Source of the DNA: Actinomycetales bacterium JB111
Lineage (GTDB): Bacteria; Actinomycetota; Actinomycetes; Actinomycetales; Actinomycetaceae
Assembly: GCA_900163555.1 (NCBI GenBank)
Contig: FUHX01000067.1
Span: 1-64,000 of the forward strand
Direction of reading: 5' to 3'
Length of the DNA stretch: 64,000 nt
The notes beneath the pieces were generated by a model, which worked only from the letters and a program-made list of their open reading frames with translations, was not told where the DNA came from and ran no database searches. A program made the translations under genes and the position numbers. Position 1 is the stretch's first letter. Every line of letters begins with the position of its first letter. Shown piece by piece: positions 47,724 through 56,164 of the stretch.

Positions 47724-49868
47724 TCAGTCGGCCCGGCGACCCATCGCCCGGTTGACCGTGGAGACCAGGGAGCGCACGCGCGGGTGGTCGTGCAGGTCGT
47801 CGAGGAGGACGACCTGCTCCGTCCCGTCCGCGAGCGGGATGCGCCAGTTGGGGTACTCCTGGTCGGTGCCGGGCTGGTTCTGCGTGCGTCGCTCCCCCAC
47901 CGCGTCCACGAGGGAGACGCCGACCAGCGAGCTGGGCGTCATCGCGATGTAGGCGTGCAGCGCCTCGAGGACCTCCCGCTCGGAGGGGTCGCCGCCCACC
48001 AGCCCGTACTCGCGCAGGCGGTCGATCGCGCGCCGGCGCTCGAGCGCGGACTCCGCGCGGACCTTCTCCACCGGCTCCACGAGCAGGCCGAGCTTCTCGC
48101 GCAGGTCCACGTGCTCGTCCGCCAGGTAACCGGCCACCGGCGGCAGGTCGTGCGTGTCGACGGTCGCGAGCGCCTGGTGGCGGTAGTTCTCCGGGCGCTT
48201 CGGCCCGCCGTCGTCGTCCTTCTCGAACCAGAAGACCTGGGTGCCGGCGACGCCGCGCTCGGCGAGGTAGTCGCGGACCCACGGCTCCACGGTCCCCAGG
48301 TCCTCGCCGATGACGGTGGCGCCCGCGCGGTGCGCCTCGAGCAGGAGGACGCCGACCATGGCGTCGTGGTCGTAGCGCACGTAGGTGCCCTGGTCCGCGG
48401 GAGACCCGACCGGGATCCACCACAGGCGGAACAGGCCGATCACGTGGTCGATGCGGATCGCCCCGGCGTGTCGGAGCACCGTGCGGAGCATCTGCCGAAG
48501 CGGCGCGTACGCCGTGCGGGCGAGCGCGTCCGGCCGCCACGGCGGCTGGGACCAGTTCTGGCCCTGCTGGTTGTACATGTCCGGCGGCGCGCCCACCTCG
48601 ATGCCGGCCGCGAAGACCTCCTGGCCGGACCAGCGCTCGGCGCCCTGGGGGTCCACGCCGACCGCGAGGTCGTGCATGATCCCCAGTGCCATCCCCGACT
48701 CCTTGGCGGCGCGCTGCGCGGTGGCGAGCTGCTCGTCGATCACCCACTGCAGCCAGGCGAAGAACTCGACCCGGGGCGCGAGCTCGGCGCGCTTGAGCGC
48801 CACCTGGGGGCTCGCGGGGTCGGTGAGCTCGACCGGCCACGGCTCGCCGAGCTGGTCCTCGTACAGCGCGCACCAGACCGCGAAGTCCTCCAGGCCCTCG
48901 CCCTCCTCGTCGCGGAAGCGCTCGAAGGCCCGCTGGCGCGTGGCGCTGCGGCCCGCGGCGAAGATGACCTCGAGCGCCTGGAGCTTCGCCGCCCACACGG
49001 CGTCCCGGTCCAGGGGCTCGTTCGTCGTGTTGAGGTGCCGGACCTCGTCGGCGGCCCACTGGACGAGCGAGCGCTCCGGGCCGGAGAGGTAGGTGGCCTC
49101 GTGGATCTCCTCGGGCCGCAGGTAGATCGGGTTGACGAAGCGGCGCGTGAGCGGGAGGTAGGGCGACGGGCTCATCGGGCCCACCGGCTGGGCGGCGTGC
49201 AGCGGGTTGACGAGCACGAAGTCGGCGCCGAGGTCGCCCGCGAGGGCGGACAGCTCGGCGAGGTCCGCGGCGTCGCCGAGGCCCCAGGAGCGCTGCGAGC
49301 GCACCGAGTACAGCTGGACGGCCATGCCCCAGCCGCGGCCGTCGTCGGGGAACGGGGCCTCCAGCCGGGCGGGCGTGACGGCGAGCGGCGCGCGCCGCGG
49401 CCGGAAGCTCGACGACTCGACGACGATCTCGTGCCAGCCGAGCGGGAGGTCCGCGGGAAGGAGGTACTCCAGGCGCGAGGTCTGGACGCCGTCGACGGGC
49501 CGCATCTCGGGCGGCTCGGCGGCGCCCGAGAGCTCCCAGCGCCCGCCGTCCTCGAGGTCCACGTGGACGGTCACCTGCGTGCCGAGCGGGACCGAGACCG
49601 GTACCCGGGACTCGCGGCCGCGGGCGACGACGACCGAGTCCGGGAGGACCTCGCGCCACGGGGCGAGCTCGTGCTCCTCGATGGAGTCGGCGACCTCCTC
49701 CTCGGTGGCGGCCGGGACGCCGAGGGCGCCGAGCGCCGCGCGGATCGTCGCCGCCGAGGTGACGCGGTGCCGGCCATGGAAGTCCCAGAACTCGGTCGAC
49801 ACACCCTTCATCCCGGCGAGGCGCGCGAGGGCCTCGGAGGGTGCCGCGTCGTTGTCGGCGTCCGCCAT
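47724..49868 (-). CDS. malQ: 4-alpha-glucanotransferase (GH77)
   Basis: A 714-residue amylomaltase that transfers maltooligosaccharide units in glycogen/maltodextrin metabolism. A roughly 150-residue N-terminal extension precedes the GH77 barrel, as in actinobacterial MalQ. Barrel motifs are GRGWGMAVQLYSVRSQRSWGLGDAADL, AIRIDHVIGLFRLWWIP with the nucleophile Asp, VIGEDLGTVEPWV with the acid/base Glu, and TVDTHDLPPVAGYL with the transition-state Asp. GAAGGAGCGCA before the ATG sets the start. It stands alone, divergent from glbO. Confidence 0.94.
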   Translation of the reverse strand: MADADNDAAPSEALARLAGMKGVSTEFWDFHGRHRVTSAATIRAALGALGVPAATEEEVADSIEEHELAPWREVLPDSVVVARGRESRVPVSVPLGTQVTVHVDLEDGGRWELSGAAEPPEMRPVDGVQTSRLEYLLPADLPLGWHEIVVESSSFRPRRAPLAVTPARLEAPFPDDGRGWGMAVQLYSVRSQRSWGLGDAADLAELSALAGDLGADFVLVNPLHAAQPVGPMSPSPYLPLTRRFVNPIYLRPEEIHEATYLSGPERSLVQWAADEVRHLNTTNEPLDRDAVWAAKLQALEVIFAAGRSATRQRAFERFRDEEGEGLEDFAVWCALYEDQLGEPWPVELTDPASPQVALKRAELAPRVEFFAWLQWVIDEQLATAQRAAKESGMALGIMHDLAVGVDPQGAERWSGQEVFAAGIEVGAPPDMYNQQGQNWSQPPWRPDALARTAYAPLRQMLRTVLRHAGAIRIDHVIGLFRLWWIPVGSPADQGTYVRYDHDAMVGVLLLEAHRAGATVIGEDLGTVEPWVRDYLAERGVAGTQVFWFEKDDDGGPKRPENYRHQALATVDTHDLPPVAGYLADEHVDLREKLGLLVEPVEKVRAESALERRRAIDRLREYGLVGGDPSEREVLEALHAYIAMTPSSLVGVSLVDAVGERRTQNQPGTDQEYPNWRIPLADGTEQVVLLDDLHDHPRVRSLVSTVNRAMGRRAD

Positions 49869-50005
49869 TGCGCTCCTTCGAAAGACGTCGGCCGGGGCGG
49901 CCGCGGGTGCTCGGTCGTGCAGGCCCGATCCTGCCAGAGAGATCGGTTCGCTCCCGTTAGGCTATGCCGTTCTTCCGCAAGCGTCGCACGCGCGACAATG
50001 GGCGG

Positions 50006-50422
50006 GTGACAGCGAACGACGACACCGACCTCGCGGCCAGGCGCGCCGCCCAGTTCGAGGCCATGGGCGGGCACGAGATGTTCGACCGGCTCACGCACCG
50101 CTTCTATCAGGGCGTGCGCGAGGACGAGGTGCTGGCCCCCATGTACGAGGACGACTTCGCGGGCGGCGAGGACCGGCTGCGGATGTTCCTCGAGCAGTAC
50201 TGGGGCGGCCCGTTCACCTACTCCGAGCTGCGCGGGCACCCGCGCCTGCGCATGCGGCACGCGAAGTTCCGCATCACCCCCGACGCCCGGGACCGGTGGC
50301 TTCAGCACATGCGGGTCGCCGTCGACGAGGCCGGTCTCGCCCCGGAGATCGAGCAGGCGCTGTGGGACTACCTCGTCCGCGCCGCGGACGCCATGATCAA
50401 CACCCTGGAGCCGCGACCATGA
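50006..50422 (+). CDS. glbO: Group II truncated haemoglobin
   Basis: A 138-residue 2-on-2 globin. FEAMGGHEMFDRLTHRFYQGVREDEVLAPMYEDDF contains Tyr B10, FLEQYWGGPFTYSELRGHPRLRMRHAKF contains the CD1/TrpG8-type region and the proximal His, and DRWLQHM follows; all are typical of GlbO. It binds O2/NO and protects respiration or detoxifies peroxides. The GTG at 50006 is preferred because GACAAT lies exactly six bases upstream; an in-frame ATG at 49964 (14 residues longer) cannot be excluded. The stop overlaps the tesB start (ATGA). Confidence 0.9.
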   Translation: MTANDDTDLAARRAAQFEAMGGHEMFDRLTHRFYQGVREDEVLAPMYEDDFAGGEDRLRMFLEQYWGGPFTYSELRGHPRLRMRHAKFRITPDARDRWLQHMRVAVDEAGLAPEIEQALWDYLVRAADAMINTLEPRP

Positions 50423-51399
50423 ATGCACCCACCACCGGCGAGATCGCGATGCCGTCCAGCTCCTCGGAGCAGATGCGGCTCATCCTCGACTCCCTGCGGC
50501 TCACGCGGACCGGCGAGGACACGTTCGCGGGCGTCTCGCTCCCCCAGCTCTCGGGCCGCATCTACGGCGGCCAGGTGCTCGCGCAGGCCCTCGTGGCGGC
50601 GGACGACACCCTCCCGGGTCCCGGGCCCGACGACGGCGGGGCGCGCCAGCTGCACTCCGTGCACGGCTACTTCCTGCGCCCCGGGTCGACGGCGGACGGC
50701 GTCACCCTCGCGGTCGAGCGCCTGCACGACGGCCGGTCGTTCTCCACGCGGCGCACCCACGCCTTCCAGTCGGAGAAGCCGATCCTGTCGTTCATCTCCT
50801 CCTACCAGGTGGATCAGCCCGGCGGCGAGCACGCGCTCGCGGCGCCCGACGCCCCGGCGCCCGAGGACCTGCCGAGCGCGATCGACCTCTTCGAGTCGCT
50901 CGACCACCCCGTCGCGAAGTTCATGTCGTCGACCGCCGCCTTCGACATCCGGCACGTCGGCCGCTCCCTCTACGTGGGCCCGGACCCGGAGCGGAACGAT
51001 CACCAGATGTTGTGGATGCGGGCGCGCTCCCCGCTGCCCGAGGGCACCAGCCAGCTCATCCACCGGGCGCTGCTCGCCTACGCGTGCGACCAGGTCATGC
51101 TCGAGCCCGCGCTCCGGCGGCTCGGGCTGTCCTGGCGGACGAAGGGGATGTCGATGGCGTCGCTCGACCACTCGATGTGGTGGCACCGCGAGCTGAGGGT
51201 GGACGACTGGCTGCTGTTCGACCAGCGCTCCCCCAGCGCCCAGGGTGGGCGCGCCCTCGGTTCCGCCACGGTGTTCGACCGGGCCGGCCGGCACGTGGCC
51301 ACCATCGCCCAGGAGGGGATGCTCCGCGTGCCCGACGGGCCGAATGAGGTGGCCGGGACGGGGACCGACGAGACCTGGAAGCGACCCTCGCTGCGGTAG
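50419..51399 (+). CDS. tesB: Acyl-CoA thioesterase II
   Basis: A 326-residue double-hotdog thioesterase hydrolysing medium- and long-chain acyl-CoAs. The N-terminal hotdog has RIYGGQVLAQALVAA and SVHGYFLRPGSTADGVTLAVERLHDGRSFSTRRTHAFQ. The C-terminal hotdog has the catalytic Asp in SLDHSMWWHRE, then WLLFDQRSPSAQGGRALGSATVFDRAGR. It is translationally coupled to glbO by a 4-bp overlap, an arrangement I do not link to function. It is convergent with a 4HBT thioesterase gene. Confidence 0.93.
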   Translation: MNAPTTGEIAMPSSSSEQMRLILDSLRLTRTGEDTFAGVSLPQLSGRIYGGQVLAQALVAADDTLPGPGPDDGGARQLHSVHGYFLRPGSTADGVTLAVERLHDGRSFSTRRTHAFQSEKPILSFISSYQVDQPGGEHALAAPDAPAPEDLPSAIDLFESLDHPVAKFMSSTAAFDIRHVGRSLYVGPDPERNDHQMLWMRARSPLPEGTSQLIHRALLAYACDQVMLEPALRRLGLSWRTKGMSMASLDHSMWWHRELRVDDWLLFDQRSPSAQGGRALGSATVFDRAGRHVATIAQEGMLRVPDGPNEVAGTGTDETWKRPSLR

Positions 51400-51423
51400 G
51401 AGCGGCGCCGGGGTGCGGTCGGG

Positions 51424-52038
51424 TCAGGCGCCGTCGCCCGCGGTCCCCGCCCGGTCGCGGCGACGGAACGGGATCGGGTCGTCCATGTACCCCTCCCAGA
51501 CGACGCGCTCGTCGGCCGACATGCGCCGCGGGCGGCCGGTGGACTCGTCGATGAGGACGAGCGTGGACATCGCGCGCACCGCGGGCGAGCCGTCCGGGCC
51601 CGGGATCTCGTAGCAGACGTCGATCGACGCGCCGCCGAGGTAGGAGATCCACATCTGCACCTGCAGGGGCTGCAGCGTGTACGACACCGGCGCGAGGTAC
51701 TCGATCTCCTGCCGGGCGATGAAGGTGTTCGTGCCGGAGCCCGGGCCGGTGGCCAGCACCTTGGTGCCGGGACGTCCGTCGTCGGGCGTGGCTCCGTCGT
51801 CGGGTGCGTCAGGGCCGTCGGCCGCCTGCGCGGCCGGCGCCGTCCCGTCGTGCCGGCCCGTCTCGTGGCTGTCGGCGTGCGCGCGGGCGGAGGCGGTGTC
51901 GTCGAGGCCCGGGACGGAGTCCCAGAACGCGGCGATGCGCGCCTCCTCCAGGAGGGTGAACATGCGGGCGTTGTTGACGTGGCGGTAGCCGTCGATGTCC
52001 GACCAGCGCATGTGGACAGGGATCGTCATCCGTGGCAT
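51424..52038 (-). CDS. Acyl-CoA thioesterase, 4HBT family, with internal linker
   Basis: A 204-residue single-hotdog thioesterase. The catalytic strand IPVHMRWSDIDGYRHVNNARMFTLLEEARIAAF has the Asp of the 4-hydroxybenzoyl-CoA thioesterase family. A roughly 40-residue Asp/Pro/Ala-rich insertion (about 58-97) interrupts the fold before FIARQEIEYLAPVSY and VCYEIPGPDG. AGGAGAGGGCAC precedes the ATG at 52038. It overlaps nothing and is 24 bp from convergent tesB, so two thioesterases of different folds are paired tail to tail. Confidence 0.88.
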   Translation of the reverse strand: MPRMTIPVHMRWSDIDGYRHVNNARMFTLLEEARIAAFWDSVPGLDDTASARAHADSHETGRHDGTAPAAQAADGPDAPDDGATPDDGRPGTKVLATGPGSGTNTFIARQEIEYLAPVSYTLQPLQVQMWISYLGGASIDVCYEIPGPDGSPAVRAMSTLVLIDESTGRPRRMSADERVVWEGYMDDPIPFRRRDRAGTAGDGA

Positions 52039-52101
52039 GTGCCCTCTCCTTCGTCGCGGAGATGCGTGCGGGCCGACCGGGCACCGCCGCAGAGATATGT
52101 A

Positions 52102-52143
52102 CGGCGTGCGCGCGGCGGGAGGGCTCCCGCCGCGCGCACGCCG
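52102..52143 (-). terminator. Terminator of ettA
   Basis: A 20-bp perfect stem CGGCGTGCGCGCGGCGGGAG with its complement (52102-52121 with 52124-52143), just beyond the ettA stop on the minus strand. Confidence 0.85.
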
Positions 52144-52151
52144 ACCCGCGA

Positions 52152-53834
52152 TCAGTCGCGGGTGAGCTTGCGGTAGGCCTGCGAGGTCGGTCGTGCCGCC
52201 TCCGGGCCGAGCCGCTCGATCTTGTTGGCCTCGTAGGACTCGAAGTTCCCCTCGAACCAGTACCAGGACGCCGGGTTCTCCTCCGTGCCCTCCCACGCGA
52301 GGATGTGGGTGGCGACGCGGTCGAGGAACCACCGGTCGTGCGTGACGACGACGGCGCAGCCCGGGAACTCCAGCAGGGCGTTCTCCAGCGAGCCGAGGGT
52401 CTCGACGTCGAGGTCGTTGGTCGGCTCGTCGAGCAGGAGGAGGTTGCCGCCCTGCTTGAGCGTGAGCGCGAGGTTCAGGCGGTTGCGCTCACCGCCCGAG
52501 AGCACGCCGGCCTTCTTCTGCTGGTCCGGACCCTTGAAGCCGAACGCGGAGACGTACGCGCGCGACGGCATCTCGACCGCGCCGACCTGGATGTAGTCCA
52601 ACCCGTCGGAGACGACCTCCCACAGCGACTTCTCCGGGTCGATGCCGCCACGCGACTGGTCGACGTAGCTGATCTTGACGGTCTCGCCGACCTTGAGGTC
52701 GCCGCCGTCGAGCGGCTCGAGGCCGACGATCGTCTTGAACAGGGTCGTCTTGCCGACGCCGTTCGGGCCGATGACGCCGACGATGCCGTTGCGCGGCAGG
52801 CTGAAGGACAGCCCGTCGATGAGCACGCGGTCGCCGAAGCCCTTGACGAGGTCCTTGGCCTCGATGACCACGTTGCCCAGGCGAGGCCCCGGCGGGATCT
52901 GGATCTCCTCGAAGTCCAGCTTCCTCGTGCGCTCGGCCTCCGCCGCCATCTCCTCGTAGCGGGCGAGGCGGGCCTTGGACTTGGCCTGACGGCCCTTGGC
53001 GTTGGACCGCACCCACTCGAGCTCGTCGCTCAGGCGCTTGGCCAGCTTGGCGTCCTTCTTGCCCTGGACCTCGAGGCGCTCGCGCTTCTTCTCGAGGTAC
53101 GTGGAGTAGTTGCCCTCGTACGGGTAGAGGCGGCCGCGGTCGACCTCTGCGATCCACTCCGCGACGTGGTCGAGGAAGTAGCGGTCGTGGGTGACGGCGA
53201 TGACGGCGCCGGGGTACTTCGCGAGGTGCTGCTCGAGCCAGAGCACGGACTCGGCGTCCAGGTGGTTCGTGGGCTCGTCGAGGAGCAGGAGGTCCGGCTT
53301 CTCCAGGAGCAGCTTGCACAGCGCGACGCGGCGGCGCTCACCGCCGGAGAGGTTCGTGACCGGGGCGTCCGGCGGCGGGCACCGCAGGGCGTCCATCGCC
53401 TGCGCGAGCTGGGAGTCGATGTCCCAGGCGTTCGCCGCGTCGATCTCGGTCTGGAGCTTGCCCATCTCCTCCATGAGGGCGTCGAAGTCGGCGTCCGGCT
53501 CGGCCATCTCGTTGCCGATCTCGTTGAACCGCTCGACCTTGCCGAGGATCTCGCCGACGCCCTCCTGGACGTTGCCGAGGACCGTCTTCTCCTCGTTCAG
53601 CGGCGGCTCCTGCAGCAGGATGCCGACGCTGTACCCGGGGGTGAGGACGGCGTCGCCGTTCGACGGCGTGTCCAGCCCGGCCATGATCTTGAGGATGGTG
53701 GACTTACCGGCACCGTTCGGGCCGACCATGCCGATCTTGGCGCCCGGCAGGAACGCCATCGTCACGTCGTCGAGGATGAGCTTGTCTCCGTGGGCCTTCC
53801 GGGCCCGGACCATGGAGTAGATGTACTCGGCCAC
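52152..53834 (-). CDS. ettA: Energy-dependent translational throttle protein EttA (ABC-F)
   Basis: A 560-residue ABC-F ATPase that binds the ribosomal E site and gates the first elongation steps by ADP/ATP ratio. Two ABC domains are present: Walker A GPNGAGKST with signature LSGGERRRVAL and LLLLDEPTNHLDAES; then GPNGVGKTT with LSGGERNRLNLA and LLLLDEPTNDLDVET. The EttA-type arm and P-site linker (KKRERLEVQGKKDAKLAKRLSDELEWVRSNAKGRQAKSKARLARYEEM) lie between them. It starts at GTG 53834, giving the standard EttA length. It is downstream of the ssb paralogue, as in mycobacteria (Rv2477c/Rv2478c). Confidence 0.95.
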   Translation of the reverse strand: MAEYIYSMVRARKAHGDKLILDDVTMAFLPGAKIGMVGPNGAGKSTILKIMAGLDTPSNGDAVLTPGYSVGILLQEPPLNEEKTVLGNVQEGVGEILGKVERFNEIGNEMAEPDADFDALMEEMGKLQTEIDAANAWDIDSQLAQAMDALRCPPPDAPVTNLSGGERRRVALCKLLLEKPDLLLLDEPTNHLDAESVLWLEQHLAKYPGAVIAVTHDRYFLDHVAEWIAEVDRGRLYPYEGNYSTYLEKKRERLEVQGKKDAKLAKRLSDELEWVRSNAKGRQAKSKARLARYEEMAAEAERTRKLDFEEIQIPPGPRLGNVVIEAKDLVKGFGDRVLIDGLSFSLPRNGIVGVIGPNGVGKTTLFKTIVGLEPLDGGDLKVGETVKISYVDQSRGGIDPEKSLWEVVSDGLDYIQVGAVEMPSRAYVSAFGFKGPDQQKKAGVLSGGERNRLNLALTLKQGGNLLLLDEPTNDLDVETLGSLENALLEFPGCAVVVTHDRWFLDRVATHILAWEGTEENPASWYWFEGNFESYEANKIERLGPEAARPTSQAYRKLTRD

Positions 53835-53955
53835 GCGTCTCCCTGTGCTGCTCGAGGTGGTGGGGGCCGGACGTCCGCCCGGCATACGCACCCCAGACTA
53901 CGTGGCCGCGCGCCGGTGGCGAGGCCGGAGCACCGTCACCGGCGCGCGAGTCCGC

Positions 53956-54525
53956 TCACGCCACGGTCGGCGCGTACTCGTCCTCCGTCTCCGGCGACGG
54001 GACCGTGAGCCGGAAGTGCGACCCGCCCGTCCCACCCTCGTCACTCGCGTCGGAGGATCCGTCCTCCGCTGCGCCGTCCACCTCGCCGGTCTGGCCCGCC
54101 TCGCCGGTCCCGGCCGCGGGTCCCGACGCCGGGGCCGCCAGGGAGTTCGGCGCGTTCGTCGGGTCGACGCGCGTGTAGGTCGTGATCCCGCGGGAGATCT
54201 CGAACGCCACGGAGTCCGCCTGGATGACCAGGCTCGTGCGGGACTCGCCGTCCTTGGTCACCCACTCCTCGGTGATGAGGTGCCCGCGCACGAGGATGGG
54301 GTTGCCCTTCTTCACCGACTCCCCCACCTGGCGGGCCGTGCGGCCGAAGACCTTGACGGTGAACCACTGGGTGGCGCCGTCCTTCCAGTCCCCCGCCGAC
54401 GGGTCGAAACGCCGGGGTGTCGACCCGACCCGGAAGGTCGTCCAGGCGACCCCGGAGTCCGTCCAGCGCAGGACGGCGTCCCCCGCCGCGTGACCCCGGA
54501 CCGTCAGCTGAATCTCGTTCGTCAT
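53956..54525 (-). CDS. Single-stranded DNA-binding protein paralogue
   Basis: A 189-residue SSB-family protein. The OB fold spans about 1-112 (MTNEIQLTVRGHAAGDAVLRWTDSG, WFTVKVFGRTARQVGESVKKGNPILVRGHLITEEW, SLVIQADSVAFEI). A Gly/Ser/Ala/Asp tail follows, ending PETEDEYAPTVA rather than the DDxPF tip that recruits repair proteins. It therefore looks like the second actinobacterial Ssb (SsbB/Rv2478c-like), used in competence, stress or chromosome segregation rather than replication. GAAGGAGCACACC precedes the ATG. ettA lies 121 bp downstream. Confidence 0.88.
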   Translation of the reverse strand: MTNEIQLTVRGHAAGDAVLRWTDSGVAWTTFRVGSTPRRFDPSAGDWKDGATQWFTVKVFGRTARQVGESVKKGNPILVRGHLITEEWVTKDGESRTSLVIQADSVAFEISRGITTYTRVDPTNAPNSLAAPASGPAAGTGEAGQTGEVDGAAEDGSSDASDEGGTGGSHFRLTVPSPETEDEYAPTVA

Positions 54526-54581
54526 GGTGTGCTCCTTCGCCGCCGGCCCCGTGCCGGCACGGGACCACGCTGCGGTCTTCG

Positions 54582-54612
54582 GGCGACCGTCCGCCCGGGC
54601 GAGACGGTCGCC
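54582..54612 (-). terminator. Probable terminator between the GTPase operon and ssb
   Basis: GGCGACCGTC/GACGGTCGCC, a 10-bp stem (54582-54591 with 54603-54612), about 100 nt beyond the GTPase stop on the minus strand. Confidence 0.5.
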
Positions 54613-54709
54613 TGTGGACGCGACGGCGTCGGGCGGGGTGTGGAGGACGTGCTGACGAGAGGGGTGCGAGAAGAGGGCCGGGCCCGCAACGGGCTCCCCC
54701 GCGCAGGAG

Positions 54710-56164
54710 TCAGGCGACGACGGAGCGCAGCGCCTCGTGCTCGGCGAGCACGGGCTCGACCGGCCGGCGCAGGTGGGTGGCCGCCACCTCGTGCAGTGCC
54801 GAGTCCAGCGCCCTGCCGTAGGCCTCGGATCGCTCTCTCGCCGCGCGCTCACGCGCGCGGGGCGCCATCGCGACGAGCACGATCCCGGCGATCGCCACGA
54901 CCGCACCGGCCCCGATCCACGCCCACCGGGTGACGAGCAGGTCTCCGACGACGACGCCCACCGCCGCGAGCGCGACGCCGAGGACGATCGCGAGGATCCC
55001 CCACACGCGCAGGCTGCGCGACGCCGCCACGCGGACCTCGGGAAGCGGGACCGAGCGGGCCGCGGCGTTGACGTGGCCGGTCAGCTCGGGGGTCGGCGTG
55101 GCGGCCTCCACGACGGCGCGCTCCCAGCGCGTCGGCAGTCCCGCCGTGCTCTCGGCGAGCCAGTCGGCGCGGACGGGCTCGACCGAGCTCTCCGGCACCT
55201 CCGAGGGCCGGGCGGGCGCGCCCGAGGTGCGGATCGCCGTCGCGACGGAGTTCACCGCCGCGGCCGCGCCGACGGCGTGGGCCAGGTGCTCGCCGACCTC
55301 GCGGTCGTCCGGCAGCGTGATCTCGCGGTCAGCGACCGTGTCGGCGAGGCCGGCCCTCAGACGGTCGATGCCGGCGTCGAGGGTCGCCGCGGAGGTCGTG
55401 GGGCGCACGAGCGCACGCGCCAGGAATTCGCGGATGTCCGGGATCCCATCGCCGGTCAGCGCCGAGGCGGTGAGGATCTCCACGCCGGTCAGTCCGTCGT
55501 CGTGCAGCACCTGCCGGACGTCCGCGACGACCGTCTCGACGTCCTCCTCACGCAGGGTGTCGACCTGGTTGACGATGACGAGCATGTGCTCCTCGCGCCC
55601 GCGCAGGTGCGTGAGGTAGTTGTCGTGCAGGACATGGTCCGCGTACTTCTGGGGGTCGACGACCCACACGAGGACGTCGACGAGCGGCAGCATGCGCTCG
55701 ACGATCCGCTGGTTGGCCGCGGACCGGGAGTCGTGGTCCGGGAGGTCCAGGAGGACGAGGCCGTGCAGGAGCTCCTCGTCGCCGGCGTCGAGGAGCGACT
55801 CGCGGGTCACGCGCCGCTCGTCGGGGACGCCGAGAAAGTCGAGCAGGCCGGTCGCGTCCGGCCCCCACACGCAGGCCGTCGGCTTCTCCGTGGTGGGCCG
55901 CAGCGGGCCGACCTCCGCCACCTCGAGGCTGGAGATCTGGTTGAACATCGAGGACTTCCCGGACCCCGTGCCACCGACGAGCGCGACCACCGCGTGGTCG
56001 ACGCCCAGCTCGAGTCGGTCGAGGAGCTCGGCGGCGTCCTCCTGCGTGCGTGCGGCCACGGCCTGGTCGATGCGGTCGCCCGCCGAGGCCACGGCCTCGG
56101 TCAGGTCGGTGATGCGCTCGCGCAGGGCGGCGCCGACCGTTTCGGTGCTCTCGAACTGGGTCAC
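54710..56164 (-). CDS. Dynamin-like GTPase B with membrane segments
   Basis: A 484-residue GTPase. G1 (P-loop) GGTGSGKSS is at about 65-73, G3 LLDLPDHDS at about 139, G4 VNQVD at about 200. Two adjacent membrane helices at about 388-432 (VWGILAIVLGVALAAVGVVVG, then WAWIGAGAVVAIAGIVLVAM) are followed by a charged tail. The G4 Asn-Gln-Val-Asp form and the roughly 200-residue helical region fit bacterial dynamin/YfjP-type GTPases. In Streptomyces the DynA/DynB pair stabilises division septa; this pair may do something similar in membrane maintenance. It overlaps the upstream GTPase gene by four bases. Confidence 0.85.
   Translation of the reverse strand: MTQFESTETVGAALRERITDLTEAVASAGDRIDQAVAARTQEDAAELLDRLELGVDHAVVALVGGTGSGKSSMFNQISSLEVAEVGPLRPTTEKPTACVWGPDATGLLDFLGVPDERRVTRESLLDAGDEELLHGLVLLDLPDHDSRSAANQRIVERMLPLVDVLVWVVDPQKYADHVLHDNYLTHLRGREEHMLVIVNQVDTLREEDVETVVADVRQVLHDDGLTGVEILTASALTGDGIPDIREFLARALVRPTTSAATLDAGIDRLRAGLADTVADREITLPDDREVGEHLAHAVGAAAAVNSVATAIRTSGAPARPSEVPESSVEPVRADWLAESTAGLPTRWERAVVEAATPTPELTGHVNAAARSVPLPEVRVAASRSLRVWGILAIVLGVALAAVGVVVGDLLVTRWAWIGAGAVVAIAGIVLVAMAPRARERAARERSEAYGRALDSALHEVAATHLRRPVEPVLAEHEALRSVVA

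Noticed and set aside
49964-50005. Upstream ATG start for the globin
   Set aside because: It would place coding sequence over the -10 box (GACAAT) used for the GTG start, and the 14 extra residues are not globin-like. Kept as an alternative in the gene entry.
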